This document shows, one piece after another, positions 34,089-42,992 of a DNA stretch of 50,774 nt (the stretch's first letter is position 1; each line of letters starts with the position of its first letter). Under the pieces are notes generated by a model. That model was not told where the DNA came from, did not search any database, and saw only the letters and a program-made list of their open reading frames with translations. Source of the stretch: Clostridia bacterium (GTDB lineage: Bacteria; Bacillota; Clostridia; Oscillospirales; Acutalibacteraceae); assembly GCA_017549285.1 (NCBI GenBank), contig JAFYVE010000010.1:1-50774 (forward strand). Reading direction: 5' to 3'. A program made the position numbers and the translations under genes.

Positions 34089-35030
34089 TTATTTATCACA
34101 ATTTGTTTTTGCTATAAGATACTTGGGTCTGTCCTTAACCTCAGTATATATTCTTGCAAGATACTCACCTGCTATACCCAGACTTATAAGGATAAGTCCG
34201 CCTACAAAGAGGATTGCAAAGAGAGTTACCTTCATTGTAAGAAGGAATACTGCACCAATGACAGCATACTGAACAATAACACATACCGTATAGACAACAC
34301 TTAAAAACAGCAGAAGAATACCTAAATAAAGCGGAATTCTCAAAGGACTTGCAGTATAACCGATAATTCCGTCCATAGCATATTTAAAGAGCTTTGTAAC
34401 GGACCACTTTGTGTCACCTGCGGCTCTTTCTCTGTTTTCGTGTGGGAACCATTTAACATTGAAACCGACCCAGCTGAAAATACCCTTTGTGAAACGGATA
34501 TTCTCTTTCATTGAAAGAATTGAATCAATGACTTGTCTGGTCATAACACGGTAATCCTGAGCACCGTCATCAATATATGTTTCGGAAATTCTGTTTACTA
34601 TTTTATAGAATATACTTGAAAGCACACTCTTGAATCTGAGTTCACCTTTTCTGTCAACACGTCTGCAGGCGGCTACATCATAGCCATCTTCATCAACAGC
34701 CTTGAGCATTTCGGGAATAAGCTCGGGAGAATGCTGTAAATCGGCATCAATAAAACAGGCAAAATCACCTGTACAATGTTCAAGACCTGCAAGCATACCT
34801 GCCTCTTTGCCGAAGTTTCTTGAAAACGAAATATATTTTACCCTCTCGTCTTTCTTTGCAAAGGCTTCAACTATATTCTGTGTTGCATCACGGCTGCCGT
34901 CATTTACAAAAATGAATTCAAATTCGTAATTCTCACAACCTGCAGCAACCTTTGTGATTTCATCATAAAATGCGGGAAGAACTGCCTCTTCGTTATAACA
35001 GGGCACGATAACCGACAGTTTTTTCATCAT
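34089..35030 (-). CDS. Family 2 membrane glycosyltransferase (GtrB/DPM1-like)
   Basis: 313 residues. The GT2 catalytic domain is at about 1-215: LSVIVPCYNEEAVLPAFYDE, donor/metal motif FIDADLQHSPE, and the acceptor-side motif AQDYRVMTRQ. Two C-terminal membrane helices follow (about 225-300). This layout is that of polyprenyl-phosphate glycosyltransferases such as GtrB, which load a sugar on undecaprenyl phosphate for cell-wall or O-antigen-type decoration. I start at ATG 35030 (AAGGA six nt upstream); a start 27 codons earlier has no site. It is followed after 21 nt by the DUF1858 gene and may be co-transcribed. Confidence 0.9.
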   Translation of the reverse strand: MMKKLSVIVPCYNEEAVLPAFYDEITKVAAGCENYEFEFIFVNDGSRDATQNIVEAFAKKDERVKYISFSRNFGKEAGMLAGLEHCTGDFACFIDADLQHSPELIPEMLKAVDEDGYDVAACRRVDRKGELRFKSVLSSIFYKIVNRISETYIDDGAQDYRVMTRQVIDSILSMKENIRFTKGIFSWVGFNVKWFPHENRERAAGDTKWSVTKLFKYAMDGIIGYTASPLRIPLYLGILLLFLSVVYTVCVIVQYAVIGAVFLLTMKVTLFAILFVGGLILISLGIAGEYLARIYTEVKDRPKYLIAKTNCDK

Positions 35031-35096
35031 ATCACATCCTTGCATAATAGTATAACACATTATTATAATAAAATAAATAGTTTTAATAAAATTATA

Positions 35097-35125
35097 TTGA
35101 CTAAATTGCATTTTACAGTTAAAAT
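35097..35125 (+). promoter_or_regulatory. Promoter of the small hypothetical gene at 35145
   Basis: TTGACT (35097-35102), 17-bp spacer, TAAAAT (35120-35125), 20 bp before the GTG start. Confidence 0.6.
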
Positions 35126-35144
35126 ATTGAATGGTGATTAAAAA

Positions 35145-35477
35145 GTGGAATTTTTAGATAAATTAAAAGCAAAAAGAGAAGCAAAAAAGAAAAAGAACAA
35201 GGCATCACGAGGTCAGTTTGAAAAAATTGTTGTCGGCGGTAACACGCTACCCATACTCAATTTCTATATGTTCACTTCAAAAGAACAGCAGAAACGCTAT
35301 GTTGAACTCGCATCTGTCGATGAACTCCCCGAATTACACTATTCAGAAGTGAATATGGAAGTTTTCCTGACAACAAAGAAGCTCGCAATCAAAGCAAAGT
35401 TTGAAGATGCTTTCCCGAAGGGCAAATTCAAGGTTTATAAATTTGAAATCCTTGAAATAAGTGAATACTATATTTAA
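35145..35477 (+). CDS. Hypothetical protein, basic N-terminus
   Basis: 110 residues that I do not recognise. The first 25 residues are lysine-rich (KLKAKREAKKKKNKASRG), followed by a compact alpha/beta region without membrane segments. A GTG start with GGTGAT upstream, a clear promoter at 35097-35125 and a strong terminator overlapping the stop make it a believable single gene. The basic tail suggests nucleic-acid or ribosome contact, but that is a guess. Confidence 0.65.
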   Translation: MEFLDKLKAKREAKKKKNKASRGQFEKIVVGGNTLPILNFYMFTSKEQQKRYVELASVDELPELHYSEVNMEVFLTTKKLAIKAKFEDAFPKGKFKVYKFEILEISEYYI

Positions 35478-35499
35478 AAAGAGCCGTAAGGCTCTTTTT
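35476..35499 (+). terminator. Terminator of the hypothetical gene
   Basis: Perfect stem AAAAAGAGCC / GGCTCTTTTT with GTAA loop; it overlaps the stop codon region. Confidence 0.85.
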
Positions 35500-35511
35500 G
35501 CTTTTGCTATG

Positions 35512-35793
35512 CAAACAATAATTTATCGAGGTCTTTCAATGAACAATGTACAATGTACAATGATTTCAGGAAAAACAAATTATGTAGGGACCGATGCCCA
35601 CATCGGTCCGATTGCGGAGTGTAACGGAGCAATAACGATTGAAAATCGTTCAATTACAATCAACCAAATAAATTAATTTGTTTTGTTAACGGAAATCAGA
35701 GATTTCCGATTTGTCTTCGACAAATGCGGACCGATGTGGGCATCGGTCCCTACGATTGGTTTATTCAAACATCCCGACAAATTCTGATTTGTC
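35512..35793. repeat. MITE-like intergenic repeat, full copy A
   Basis: About 282 bp, non-coding. It starts CAAACAATAATTTATCGAGG and ends CCCGACAAATTCTGATTTGTC. Inside lies a perfect 27-bp inverted repeat (35584-35610 with 35727-35753). Each arm is itself a hairpin built on GGACCGATG/CATCGGTCC. Also inside are a GAACAATGTACAATGTACAA tract and AACGATTGAAAATCGTT. The reverse complement of copy B (42648-42946) matches along the whole length, with scattered differences and small indels. Confidence 0.85.
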
Positions 35794-35798
35794 AACAA

Positions 35799-35827
35799 AA
35801 CATCCCCGACACGAGGTCGGGGATGTT
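35799..35827 (-). terminator. Terminator of the parB-serS operon
   Basis: Stem AACATCCCCGAC / GTCGGGGATGTT (12 bp) with 5-nt loop and T-rich flanks on both strands, 9 nt after the serS stop. Confidence 0.8.
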
Positions 35828-35835
35828 TTTGTTTA

Positions 35836-37122
35836 TCAGTTCTTGGGAACGATTTTTTCTGCGCCGCCCATATAAGGTCTGAGTGCTACGGGGATATTTA
35901 CGCTGCCGTCAGCATTGAGGTTATTTTCAAGGAATGCGATAAGCATTCTGGGAGGAGCAACAACTGTATTATTGAGAGTGTGAGCAAGGTACTTTTCTGT
36001 CTTGCCTTTTACTCTGATTGAAAGTCTTCTTGCCTGAGCATCACCGAGGTTTGAACAAGAGCCGACCTCGAAATATTTCTGCTGTCTGGGTGACCATGCT
36101 TCAACGTCAACTGACTTTACTTTAAGGTCTGCAAGGTCGCCTGAGCAACATTCGAGAGTTCTTACGGGGATATCGAGTGAACGGAAGAGGTCAACAGTAT
36201 TCTGCCAGAGAACATCGAACCACTTGGGGCTTTCTTCGGGCTTACATACAACAACCATTTCCTGTTTCTCGAACTGATGGATTCTGTAAACGCCTCTTTC
36301 TTCAATACCGTGAGCTCCCTTTTCCTTACGGAAACAGGGTGAATAACTTGTGAGTGTGAGAGGAAGCTGTTCTTCGGGAATCATCTGGTCGATGAACTTA
36401 CCGATCATTGAGTGTTCGCTTGTGCCGATAAGGTAAAGGTCTTCGCCTTCGATTTTATACATCATAGCTTCCATTTCTGCGAAGCTCATAACACCTGTAA
36501 CAACGTCTGCACGGATCATGAAAGGAGGAACAACATATGTGAAGCCTCTTTCAATCATAAAATCTCTTGCGTATGAAATAACTGCTGAGTGAAGTCTTGC
36601 GATGTCACCCATAAGGTAATAAAAACCGTTACCTGCAACACGTCTTGCAGAGTCAAGGTCGATACCGCAGAATCTTTCCATAATGTCTGTATGATAAGGA
36701 ACTTCAAAATCGGGTGTTACGGGTTCACCGTACTTCTGAACTTCAACATTTTCTGAGTCATCCTTACCTACGGGAACTGAGGGATCGATAATATTGGGAA
36801 TAATCATCATTATCTTCTTGATTTTTTCTGAAAGCTCAGTTTCCTTTGCTTCACAGTCTGCCAGTTCCTGAGCCTGCTGAGCAACAAGTTTCTTTGCTTC
36901 TTCAGCTTCTTCCTTCTTGCCCTGAGCCATAAACATACCTATCTGTTTTGAAACCTTGTTTCTTGAAGCTCTGAGGTTGTCCGCATTTGTTTTGTTTTCT
37001 CTGTATTCCTTATCAAGGGCAATTACTTCATCAACGAGAGGAAGCTTGCTGTCCTGAAACTTCTTTTTTATATTTTCTTTTACAACATCGGGATTTTCTC
37101 TTAAAAATTTAATATCAATCAT
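35836..37122 (-). CDS. serS: Seryl-tRNA synthetase
   Basis: A 428-residue class II synthetase that charges tRNA-Ser. The N-terminal antiparallel coiled-coil arm (about 25-105) carries YRENKTNADNLRASRNKVSK and EEAEEAKKLVAQQAQELADC. The catalytic core has motif 2 (PCFRKEKGAHGIEERGVYRI) and motif 3 (GSCSNLGDAQARRLSIRVKG). Length and start (MIDIKFLRENPDVVKENI) are typical. It follows parB by 15 nt on the same transcript; no T-box is visible because it is not first in its operon. Confidence 0.97.
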   Translation of the reverse strand: MIDIKFLRENPDVVKENIKKKFQDSKLPLVDEVIALDKEYRENKTNADNLRASRNKVSKQIGMFMAQGKKEEAEEAKKLVAQQAQELADCEAKETELSEKIKKIMMIIPNIIDPSVPVGKDDSENVEVQKYGEPVTPDFEVPYHTDIMERFCGIDLDSARRVAGNGFYYLMGDIARLHSAVISYARDFMIERGFTYVVPPFMIRADVVTGVMSFAEMEAMMYKIEGEDLYLIGTSEHSMIGKFIDQMIPEEQLPLTLTSYSPCFRKEKGAHGIEERGVYRIHQFEKQEMVVVCKPEESPKWFDVLWQNTVDLFRSLDIPVRTLECCSGDLADLKVKSVDVEAWSPRQQKYFEVGSCSNLGDAQARRLSIRVKGKTEKYLAHTLNNTVVAPPRMLIAFLENNLNADGSVNIPVALRPYMGGAEKIVPKN

Positions 37123-37137
37123 TTTCTGTGGTCTCCT

Positions 37138-37998
37138 TTATTCATCAAAAAGTTTGGCAAGCTTTACAAGGTCTTCTTTATCAAAAAATTCAAATTCAAG
37201 CTTACCGCCCTTGCCTGATTCTTTTACAACAACTTTTCTGCCGAGTGCATCTGAAAGTGATAATTCAACTTCATCATAGAATGTGTCACGTTTTTTTACT
37301 TTTTTAGTTTTCGTTTCATTCAATGAGTTTATCTGTTTTACAAGTTTCTCTGTTTCACGGACTGAAAGTTTTTTTGTTATTACTTCGTCTGCAATCTCTT
37401 CAATAAGTGACTTCTCTTCAAGCCCTAAGAGTGCTCTTGCATGACCTGCCGTAAGGAAGTCATCACTTACAAGTCCTCTTACCCTTTCGGGCAGAGTCAT
37501 AAGACGGAGAGTATTTGTAACGGCTGAACGGGACTTACCGAGCTTCTGCGCCGCCTGTTCCTGAGTAAATGAATATTCTTCAATAAGTCTGCTGATACCC
37601 TCTGCCTCTTCAATGGGATTAAGGTCTTCTCTCTGCAGATTTTCAATAAGTGCAATAACAGCAACTTCGGAATCAGTCAGAGCTCTTACGATAACGGGAA
37701 CTTCGGTAAGACCTGCAAGTCTTGAAGCTCTCCATCTTCTTTCACCTGCAACAAGCTGATAAGTGCCGCCTGCAAGTGCTCTTACAATAAGAGGCTGAAG
37801 AACACCGTGTTCTGTGATACTGTCTGCAAGTTCTGAAAGAGCAGCATCATCAAAATACTGTCTGGGCTGATTCTTATTGGGTTCTATATCATTAAGTCTG
37901 AGAGTTATAACGCTTCTGCCTTCATCAAGTTCTTCAACTGAATTATCGGCAAAAAGTGCATCAAAGCCTTTTCCCAGACCGCCTTTTTTAGGTGGCAT
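37138..37998 (-). CDS. parB: Chromosome partitioning protein ParB/Spo0J family
   Basis: 286 residues. The N-terminal GLGKGFDALFAD segment is followed by the ParB CTP-binding/nuclease-like domain (NKNQPRQYF; VAGERRWRASRLAG with the GERR motif; ENLQREDLNPIEEAEG). Next is the KorB-type helix-turn-helix (TQEQAAQKLGKSRSAVTNTLRL) and a C-terminal dimer domain. ParB loads on parS, spreads, and with ParA/SMC organises the origin region. Start at ATG 37998 with GGGAGGG upstream; a 14-codon upstream extension would run into the leader hairpin. No parA is adjacent, which is unusual, since parA normally precedes parB directly. Confidence 0.92.
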   Translation of the reverse strand: MPPKKGGLGKGFDALFADNSVEELDEGRSVITLRLNDIEPNKNQPRQYFDDAALSELADSITEHGVLQPLIVRALAGGTYQLVAGERRWRASRLAGLTEVPVIVRALTDSEVAVIALIENLQREDLNPIEEAEGISRLIEEYSFTQEQAAQKLGKSRSAVTNTLRLMTLPERVRGLVSDDFLTAGHARALLGLEEKSLIEEIADEVITKKLSVRETEKLVKQINSLNETKTKKVKKRDTFYDEVELSLSDALGRKVVVKESGKGGKLEFEFFDKEDLVKLAKLFDE

Positions 37999-38026
37999 TT
38001 CTTTTCCCTCCCGGAAAAATAAAATT

Positions 38027-38055
38027 AAAGGGCAAGACATTACATCTTACCCTTT
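38027..38055 (-). terminator. Hairpin in the parB leader: glgD terminator or attenuator
   Basis: AAAGGGCAAGA / TCTTACCCTTT (one mismatch), followed on the minus strand by TAATTTTATTTTT. It lies downstream of both the glgD stop and the parB promoter, so it could end glgD transcription or attenuate parB. Confidence 0.5.
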
Positions 38056-38084
38056 ATTATACATTATACTTTTTATATTGTCAA
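38056..38084 (-). promoter_or_regulatory. Promoter of parB-serS
   Basis: Minus strand TTGACA (38084-38079), exactly 17 bp, TATAAT (38061-38056): full consensus. Confidence 0.85.
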
Positions 38085-38087
38085 TTA

Positions 38088-39203
38088 TTAAATGGTAATG
38101 TTTTTACCGATGTAGATGGGATATGTGCTGTCGCCCGAAATTGATTTTCTGGGTCTTATCACACCGTTCTTATCCATAATCACGCAGTTGAGATTTGCAT
38201 CTTCACCGATGTAGCAGGACTGCATAATGACTGAATTCTTTACAACAGCACCCTTTGCAACCTGAACACCTCTGAAGAGAATTGAATTTTCAACTTCACC
38301 TTCAACTTTACAGCCGTCTGCAAGAACTGAGTTCTTGGCATTTGAACCGATGCCGTAAATTGCGGGCATATCATCGTGAACCTTTGTGTAAACGGGGTTG
38401 TTTCTGTTGAAAACATCTGCACTGATTGCGGGGTCAAGAAGATCCATATTTGTATCATAATATGTCTGCATTGAATCGATAACAGAACAGTATGTATCAA
38501 TTTCATAGCCGTAAACATTAAGCTTATCAAGGTTTTTCATTATGACTTCTTTTTCAAAGATATCATAATCACCTGCAGTAGCCTGAACAACAAGTCTTTC
38601 AAGAAGTGACTTCTTCATAATGATGATATTGACACCGTATGTGCCTTCACCGGCTTCAGCCTGAGGAGGAACTGCCATTTTCTTTATTCTGCCGTCTGCT
38701 TCGGGCTTGAATTTCATAAGATTTGCGAGCTGAGGATACTTGCCGTTCTTATAACATACTGTGATATCTGATTCTTTTGCTTCGTGGAACTTTATAAGCT
38801 TTGAGAAATCCATATTACAGATGATATTTGTGTCGCAGAGAAGGACATATTCTTCCTTTGATGCCTGAATAAAATCCATCGTGTTTCTGAGAGCTTCAAG
38901 TCTGCCTGAATACTGACCGCCACCGAAGTTATAGGGAGGAAGAATGAAAAGTCCTGCATTCTTTCTTGAAAGATCCCATGACTTACCTGAACCGACATGA
39001 TCCATAAGTGAACGGTAGTTGTTCTTTGCGATAACACCGACTTTGATTATGCCGCTGTTAACCATATTTGAAAGGGGAAAATCAATGAAACGGTATCTTC
39101 CGCCGAAAGGAACAGAACCTGCAGTACGAAGGGCTGTAAGGTCACTGATATTGTCATTGTATGCATCTGAATAAAGAATACCTAAAACGTTCTTGCCTGT
39201 CAT
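38088..39203 (-). CDS. glgD: Glucose-1-phosphate adenylyltransferase subunit GlgD
   Basis: 371 residues. It resembles GlgC, but the N-terminal loop is [20 protein letters not shown] instead of the GGQGSRLG-type phosphate loop. This change defines the regulatory or non-catalytic GlgD subunit of Firmicutes. Other conserved parts are [19 protein letters not shown], the GWxxGTAD region replaced by [13 protein letters not shown], and a C-terminal left-handed beta-helix ([21 protein letters not shown], split over residues 290-310). It pairs with GlgC to make ADP-glucose for glycogen. The start overlaps the glgC stop by 4 nt (ATGA). Confidence 0.94.
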   Translation of the reverse strand: MTGKNVLGILYSDAYNDNISDLTALRTAGSVPFGGRYRFIDFPLSNMVNSGIIKVGVIAKNNYRSLMDHVGSGKSWDLSRKNAGLFILPPYNFGGGQYSGRLEALRNTMDFIQASKEEYVLLCDTNIICNMDFSKLIKFHEAKESDITVCYKNGKYPQLANLMKFKPEADGRIKKMAVPPQAEAGEGTYGVNIIIMKKSLLERLVVQATAGDYDIFEKEVIMKNLDKLNVYGYEIDTYCSVIDSMQTYYDTNMDLLDPAISADVFNRNNPVYTKVHDDMPAIYGIGSNAKNSVLADGCKVEGEVENSILFRGVQVAKGAVVKNSVIMQSCYIGEDANLNCVIMDKNGVIRPRKSISGDSTYPIYIGKNITI

Positions 39204-40420
39204 ACTTCGGCACCTCCTTCTACATTTTCAACCACCATTGTCTGTGCTTTTACCTTTGCGTTTTCACCTATTGTGAGATTGGGACCTACAACTGCAACGC
39301 CCCACTTATCTCTGTCGGCACATTCCTGAGGATCTTCACCTACAACTGCACCTGATTTTACAACTGCATTTTCTGCAATCATAGCATACTGAACTTTTGC
39401 GCCTTTTTCAATCTTAGCACCGGGCATAACGATTGAATATTTGACCTCTGCTCCTTCTTCAACAGTAACATTTGAGAAAAGAACCGAATAATCAACAGTA
39501 CCTTCAACGTGGCTTCCGCCTGTGATAAGTGAATTCTGGATTTCAGCTGTGGGAGCAACATACTGAGGAGGATTGACGGGATTGTTTGAGTAAATCTTCC
39601 ATGATTTATCTGAAAGGTCGATATTTGCAACGGGATTAAGAAGGTCAAGGTTAGCTTCCCAGAGACTGTCGATTGTTCCTACATCTTTCCAATAACCGTC
39701 AAACGGAAAAGCAACCATAACTTCGCCTGCATTGTGCATTGCGGGGATAACATCCTTACCGAAGTCATTTGATGAGCCTTCCTTGGCTTCGTCAGCAATA
39801 AGATATTCACGGAGTTTGCTCCATGTGAACATATAAACACCCATTGAAGCCTTGTTGCTCTTGGGATTCTTGGGCTTTTCTTCAAAAGCTGTGATCTTAC
39901 CGTCATCATCAACAAACATAAGACCGAATCTTGATGCTTCTTCCCAGGGCACTTCAAGCATAGCAATTGTACATGCTGCACCCTTTTCCTTATGATAATC
40001 AAGCATCTTTGCATAGTCCATCTTATAGATATGGTCACCTGAAAGGACTGCAACGTATTCGGGATTATATCTGTCAATAAAGTTTATGTTCTGATAAATA
40101 GCATTAGCTGTACCTCTGTACCAGTCTGTACCCTGAATCTGCTGATAGGGTGAGAGAATATGAACACCGCCGTTTGCTCTGTCAAGGTCCCACGCCTGAC
40201 CGTTGCCGATGTAGTCATTGAGCTCAAGAGGCTGATACTGTGTGAGAACACCGACTGTATCAATACCTGAATTTATACAGTTGGAGAGGGGGAAGTCAAT
40301 AATTCTGTACTTACCTCCGTAAGGAACGGCAGGTTTTGCCACGTTTTTAGTAAGGATACCCAGTCTGCTGCCCTGACCGCCTGCAAGCAGCATAGCCAGA
40401 CATTCTGTTTTTCTTGCCAT
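39200..40420 (-). CDS. glgC: Glucose-1-phosphate adenylyltransferase, catalytic subunit GlgC
   Basis: The enzyme makes ADP-glucose from ATP and glucose-1-phosphate, the committed step of glycogen synthesis. 406 residues: nucleotide loop [46 protein letters not shown], the catalytic Asp in [22 protein letters not shown], and a C-terminal beta-helix for allosteric control ([20 protein letters not shown]). I start at ATG 40420 ([11 protein letters not shown]) with AAAGGA upstream; an ATG six codons earlier begins in the ribosome site. It is coupled to glgD. Confidence 0.96.
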   Translation of the reverse strand: MARKTECLAMLLAGGQGSRLGILTKNVAKPAVPYGGKYRIIDFPLSNCINSGIDTVGVLTQYQPLELNDYIGNGQAWDLDRANGGVHILSPYQQIQGTDWYRGTANAIYQNINFIDRYNPEYVAVLSGDHIYKMDYAKMLDYHKEKGAACTIAMLEVPWEEASRFGLMFVDDDGKITAFEEKPKNPKSNKASMGVYMFTWSKLREYLIADEAKEGSSNDFGKDVIPAMHNAGEVMVAFPFDGYWKDVGTIDSLWEANLDLLNPVANIDLSDKSWKIYSNNPVNPPQYVAPTAEIQNSLITGGSHVEGTVDYSVLFSNVTVEEGAEVKYSIVMPGAKIEKGAKVQYAMIAENAVVKSGAVVGEDPQECADRDKWGVAVVGPNLTIGENAKVKAQTMVVENVEGGAEV

Positions 40421-40449
40421 TGAAATCAATCCTTTCATTTAGTATATAC

Positions 40450-40560
40450 ATTAAATAAATAATTTACAATTTACAATTTACAATGTACAATTATTCAATG
40501 CAACCACTGAAAAACTACAATCTGCACGATTGTAAATTGTACATTGTACATTGTTCATTA
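40450..40560. repeat. MITE-like intergenic repeat, degenerate short copy
   Basis: It lies between glgB and glgC. It contains TTTACAATTTACAATGTACA on the left and TTGTACATTGTACATTGTTC on the right, forming a long imperfect inverted repeat. The CTGCACGATTGTAAATTGTA stretch is shared with the copy at 27980. The family ends are poorly kept. Confidence 0.55.
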
Positions 40561-40566
40561 CAATAA

Positions 40567-42456
40567 TTATACTCTTCTGTACTTAAGATATATTGTCGAA
40601 AGCGGGGGCAGAGTCATATCAATACTCTGTTCCATACCGTGCATAAGCTGTTTCTTTGTTCTGTAAACACGCTTTTTGCTCAATCCCTTACCGCCGAATT
40701 CCTTGCTGTCCGAATTGAATACAACATCATAAGCACCCTTTTCAGGAACGCCTATCACATATGAATCCCTTGCGACATTCGTAAAGTTACAAACGGCAAC
40801 AATCGTTTCGCCCTTTTCGTTCATTCGCTGGAATGCGATTACGGAGTTGTCACAGTCATCGCTGACAAGCCATTTGAAACCTTCCCACGAATAATCAATT
40901 TCCCACATAGGAGAATTTTCTTTATAGAAGTGATTCAGAGCCTTTGTATACTTCTGAAGATTCTTATGTGCATCGTAATCAAGTAAGAACCAGTCAAGCT
41001 GTTTCTTTTCGTCCCATTCGATGAACTGACCGAATTCCTGTCCCATAAAGAGAAGCTTCTTGCCGGGATGAGCATACATATAACCGAGGAATGCTCTGAG
41101 TGAATGGAACTTATCATCATATTCGCCGGGCATTTTATCAAGAAGTGACTTCTTGCCGTGTACGACTTCATCGTGAGAAATCGGCAGGATGAAATTCTCT
41201 GAAAATGCATAGAAGAATGAGAATGTGATAAGGTCGTGATTATATTTTCTGAAATAGCCGTCAAGACCGAAATATCTTAAGATATCGTTCATCCAGCCCA
41301 TATTCCATTTAAAATTGAAGCCGAGACCGCCGATTGCGGTAGGCTTTGTGACAAGAGGCCACGCCGTGCTTTCTTCGGCAATCATCAATACTTCGGGATG
41401 CTCACGGAAAACAACCTCATTGAGCTTTCTGAGGAATGCAACGGCTTCAAGATTTTCTCTTCCGCCTTTTTCGTTTGCAACCCACTGACCGTCATTTCTG
41501 CCGTAGTCAAGATAAAGCATTGAAGCTACAGCATCAACACGGATACCGTCAATGTGATATTCCCTGAGCCAGAATTCGGCACTTGAAAGAAGAAAGCTTC
41601 TTACTTCCTTTTTACCGTAATCAAAAACTCTTGTGCCCCATTCATAATGTTCGCCCTTGCGGGGGTCAGCATATTCATAACAGGGTGTGCCGTCAAACTC
41701 ATAAAGTCCTGCTGCATCTTTCGGAAAATGTGCAGGTACCCAGTCAAGAATAACACCAATTCCGTTATTGTGACACTTATTTATAAGGTATGCAAGGTCT
41801 TCGGGAGTGCCGTATCTCGATGTGGGAGCAAAATAGCCCGTTACCTGATAACCCCATGAGCCGTCAAACGGATATTCCGTAAGCGGAAGAAATTCAATGT
41901 GAGTGTATCCCATCTCTTTTACATAAGGCACAATCGCATCTGCAAGGTCACGGTATGAATAGAAATTGCCGTCATCGTGCATTCTCCATGAGCCTGCGTG
42001 AACTTCGTAAATGTTCACGGGTGAAGCATAAACAGACTTTTTCTTTTTTTCAGCCTGCCACTCATCATCATTCCACTCAAAAATTGAAATATCATAGAAT
42101 TTTGATGCTGTATCAGGTCTTGTTTCCGTGTGAAAACCGTAAGGGTCGGCTTTCATAAAAGTTTTTCCGTTTTTCGCTGTTATGCAGTATTTATACGAAT
42201 CATAAACATTTACACCGTCAACAACAGCTTCCCATATGTCACCGCCGTTTATGCGGTACATATTATCTGCCGTTTCACTCCAGCTGTTGAAAGAACCGGA
42301 AACAGACACAGCCACTGCATTCGGCGCCCACACTCTGAAAACGGTTTTTCCGTCATCGGTACGGTGTGCACCGAGAAATTCATATGCACGTGCGTTACTT
42401 CCCTCATGGAAAAGGTACATCGGAACACGGTATTCTTCTTTTACAGTATGTTCCAT
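40567..42456 (-). CDS. glgB: 1,4-alpha-glucan branching enzyme GlgB
   Basis: A GH13 enzyme that introduces alpha-1,6 branches into glycogen. 629 residues: CBM48 domain (about 25-120, [20 protein letters not shown]), barrel with IYEVHAGSW and [20 protein letters not shown], catalytic Asp308 ([11 protein letters not shown]), Glu361 (IAEEST) and the third carboxylate in SHDEVVHG, then an all-beta C-terminal domain. GGAGGTGGG precedes ATG 42456. It has its own promoter (42502-42530) and is separated from glgC by a repeat. Confidence 0.96.
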   Translation of the reverse strand: MEHTVKEEYRVPMYLFHEGSNARAYEFLGAHRTDDGKTVFRVWAPNAVAVSVSGSFNSWSETADNMYRINGGDIWEAVVDGVNVYDSYKYCITAKNGKTFMKADPYGFHTETRPDTASKFYDISIFEWNDDEWQAEKKKKSVYASPVNIYEVHAGSWRMHDDGNFYSYRDLADAIVPYVKEMGYTHIEFLPLTEYPFDGSWGYQVTGYFAPTSRYGTPEDLAYLINKCHNNGIGVILDWVPAHFPKDAAGLYEFDGTPCYEYADPRKGEHYEWGTRVFDYGKKEVRSFLLSSAEFWLREYHIDGIRVDAVASMLYLDYGRNDGQWVANEKGGRENLEAVAFLRKLNEVVFREHPEVLMIAEESTAWPLVTKPTAIGGLGFNFKWNMGWMNDILRYFGLDGYFRKYNHDLITFSFFYAFSENFILPISHDEVVHGKKSLLDKMPGEYDDKFHSLRAFLGYMYAHPGKKLLFMGQEFGQFIEWDEKKQLDWFLLDYDAHKNLQKYTKALNHFYKENSPMWEIDYSWEGFKWLVSDDCDNSVIAFQRMNEKGETIVAVCNFTNVARDSYVIGVPEKGAYDVVFNSDSKEFGGKGLSKKRVYRTKKQLMHGMEQSIDMTLPPLSTIYLKYRRV

Positions 42457-42501
42457 AATAAACCCACCTCCATAATCATACTTATAGTTATATATGATAT
42501 T

Positions 42502-42530
42502 ATTTTAGCACCTTTTTTTAAAGATTTCAA
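42502..42530 (-). promoter_or_regulatory. Promoter of glgB
   Basis: Minus strand TTGAAA (42530-42525), 17-bp spacer, TAAAAT (42507-42502), with an AT-rich leader of about 40 nt. Confidence 0.65.
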
Positions 42531-42647
42531 GCACTTTTTTGACCATATTGCAAGACAGTATGCTGATATTTTTTGACTCAATTTGTAATATTTGCACAAA
42601 CAAAGAAATATTTTCCCACAAGGAAAAGTAAAAATCAGATATATTAA

Positions 42648-42946
42648 GACAAATCAGAATTTGTCGGGATGTTTGAACCGGGTGTAGGGACCGATGCCTA
42701 CATCGGTCTGCATTTGTCGAAGACAAATCGGAAATCTCTGATTTCCGCATAACGAACAAATTGATTCATTGAGATTGTTACAATAGAACGATTTTCAATC
42801 GTTATTGCTCCGTTACACTACGCAATCGGACCGATGTGGGCATCGGTCCCTACATGATTTGTTTTTCCTGAAATCATTGTACATTGTAAATTGTACATTG
42901 TAAATTATACATTGTTCATTGAAAGACCTCGACAAATTATTGTTTA
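42648..42946. repeat. MITE-like intergenic repeat, full copy B (inverted relative to copy A)
   Basis: About 299 bp. It begins GACAAATCAGAATTTGTCGG and ends CTCGACAAATTATTGTTTAC. Both ends read inward as CA(G/T)AATTTGTCG(A/G)G, imperfect terminal inverted repeats. The arms GTAGGGACCGATGCCTACAT and its partner GATGTGGGCATCGGTCCCTA are the same inner inverted repeat as in copy A, with one or two changes. No reading frame of note. Confidence 0.85.
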
Positions 42947-42976
42947 CAAAAAAAACGGACACCTTTCGGCATCCGT
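42947..42976 (-). terminator. Terminator of the blaI-blaR1-like operon
   Basis: On the minus strand ACGGATGCC-GAAA-GGTGTCCGT (two G-U pairs, GAAA loop) followed by eight T. It directly abuts repeat copy B. Confidence 0.8.
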
Positions 42977-42992
42977 ATATTCAAAAATATTC

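Noticed and set aside
35461-35676. 71-codon plus-strand frame in the intergenic region
   Set aside because: It lies in a terminator and repeat copy A, and is interrupted in copy B; not coding.
37340-37365. parS-like sequence inside parB (TGTTTCAC...)
   Set aside because: Only half of the 16-bp parS palindrome matches; the GTGAAACA half is absent.
40450-40560. CRISPR-like tandem repeats (TTTACAA/TGTACAA units)
   Set aside because: Units are 7-10 bp with no spacers; they belong to the MITE-like family and form an inverted repeat.
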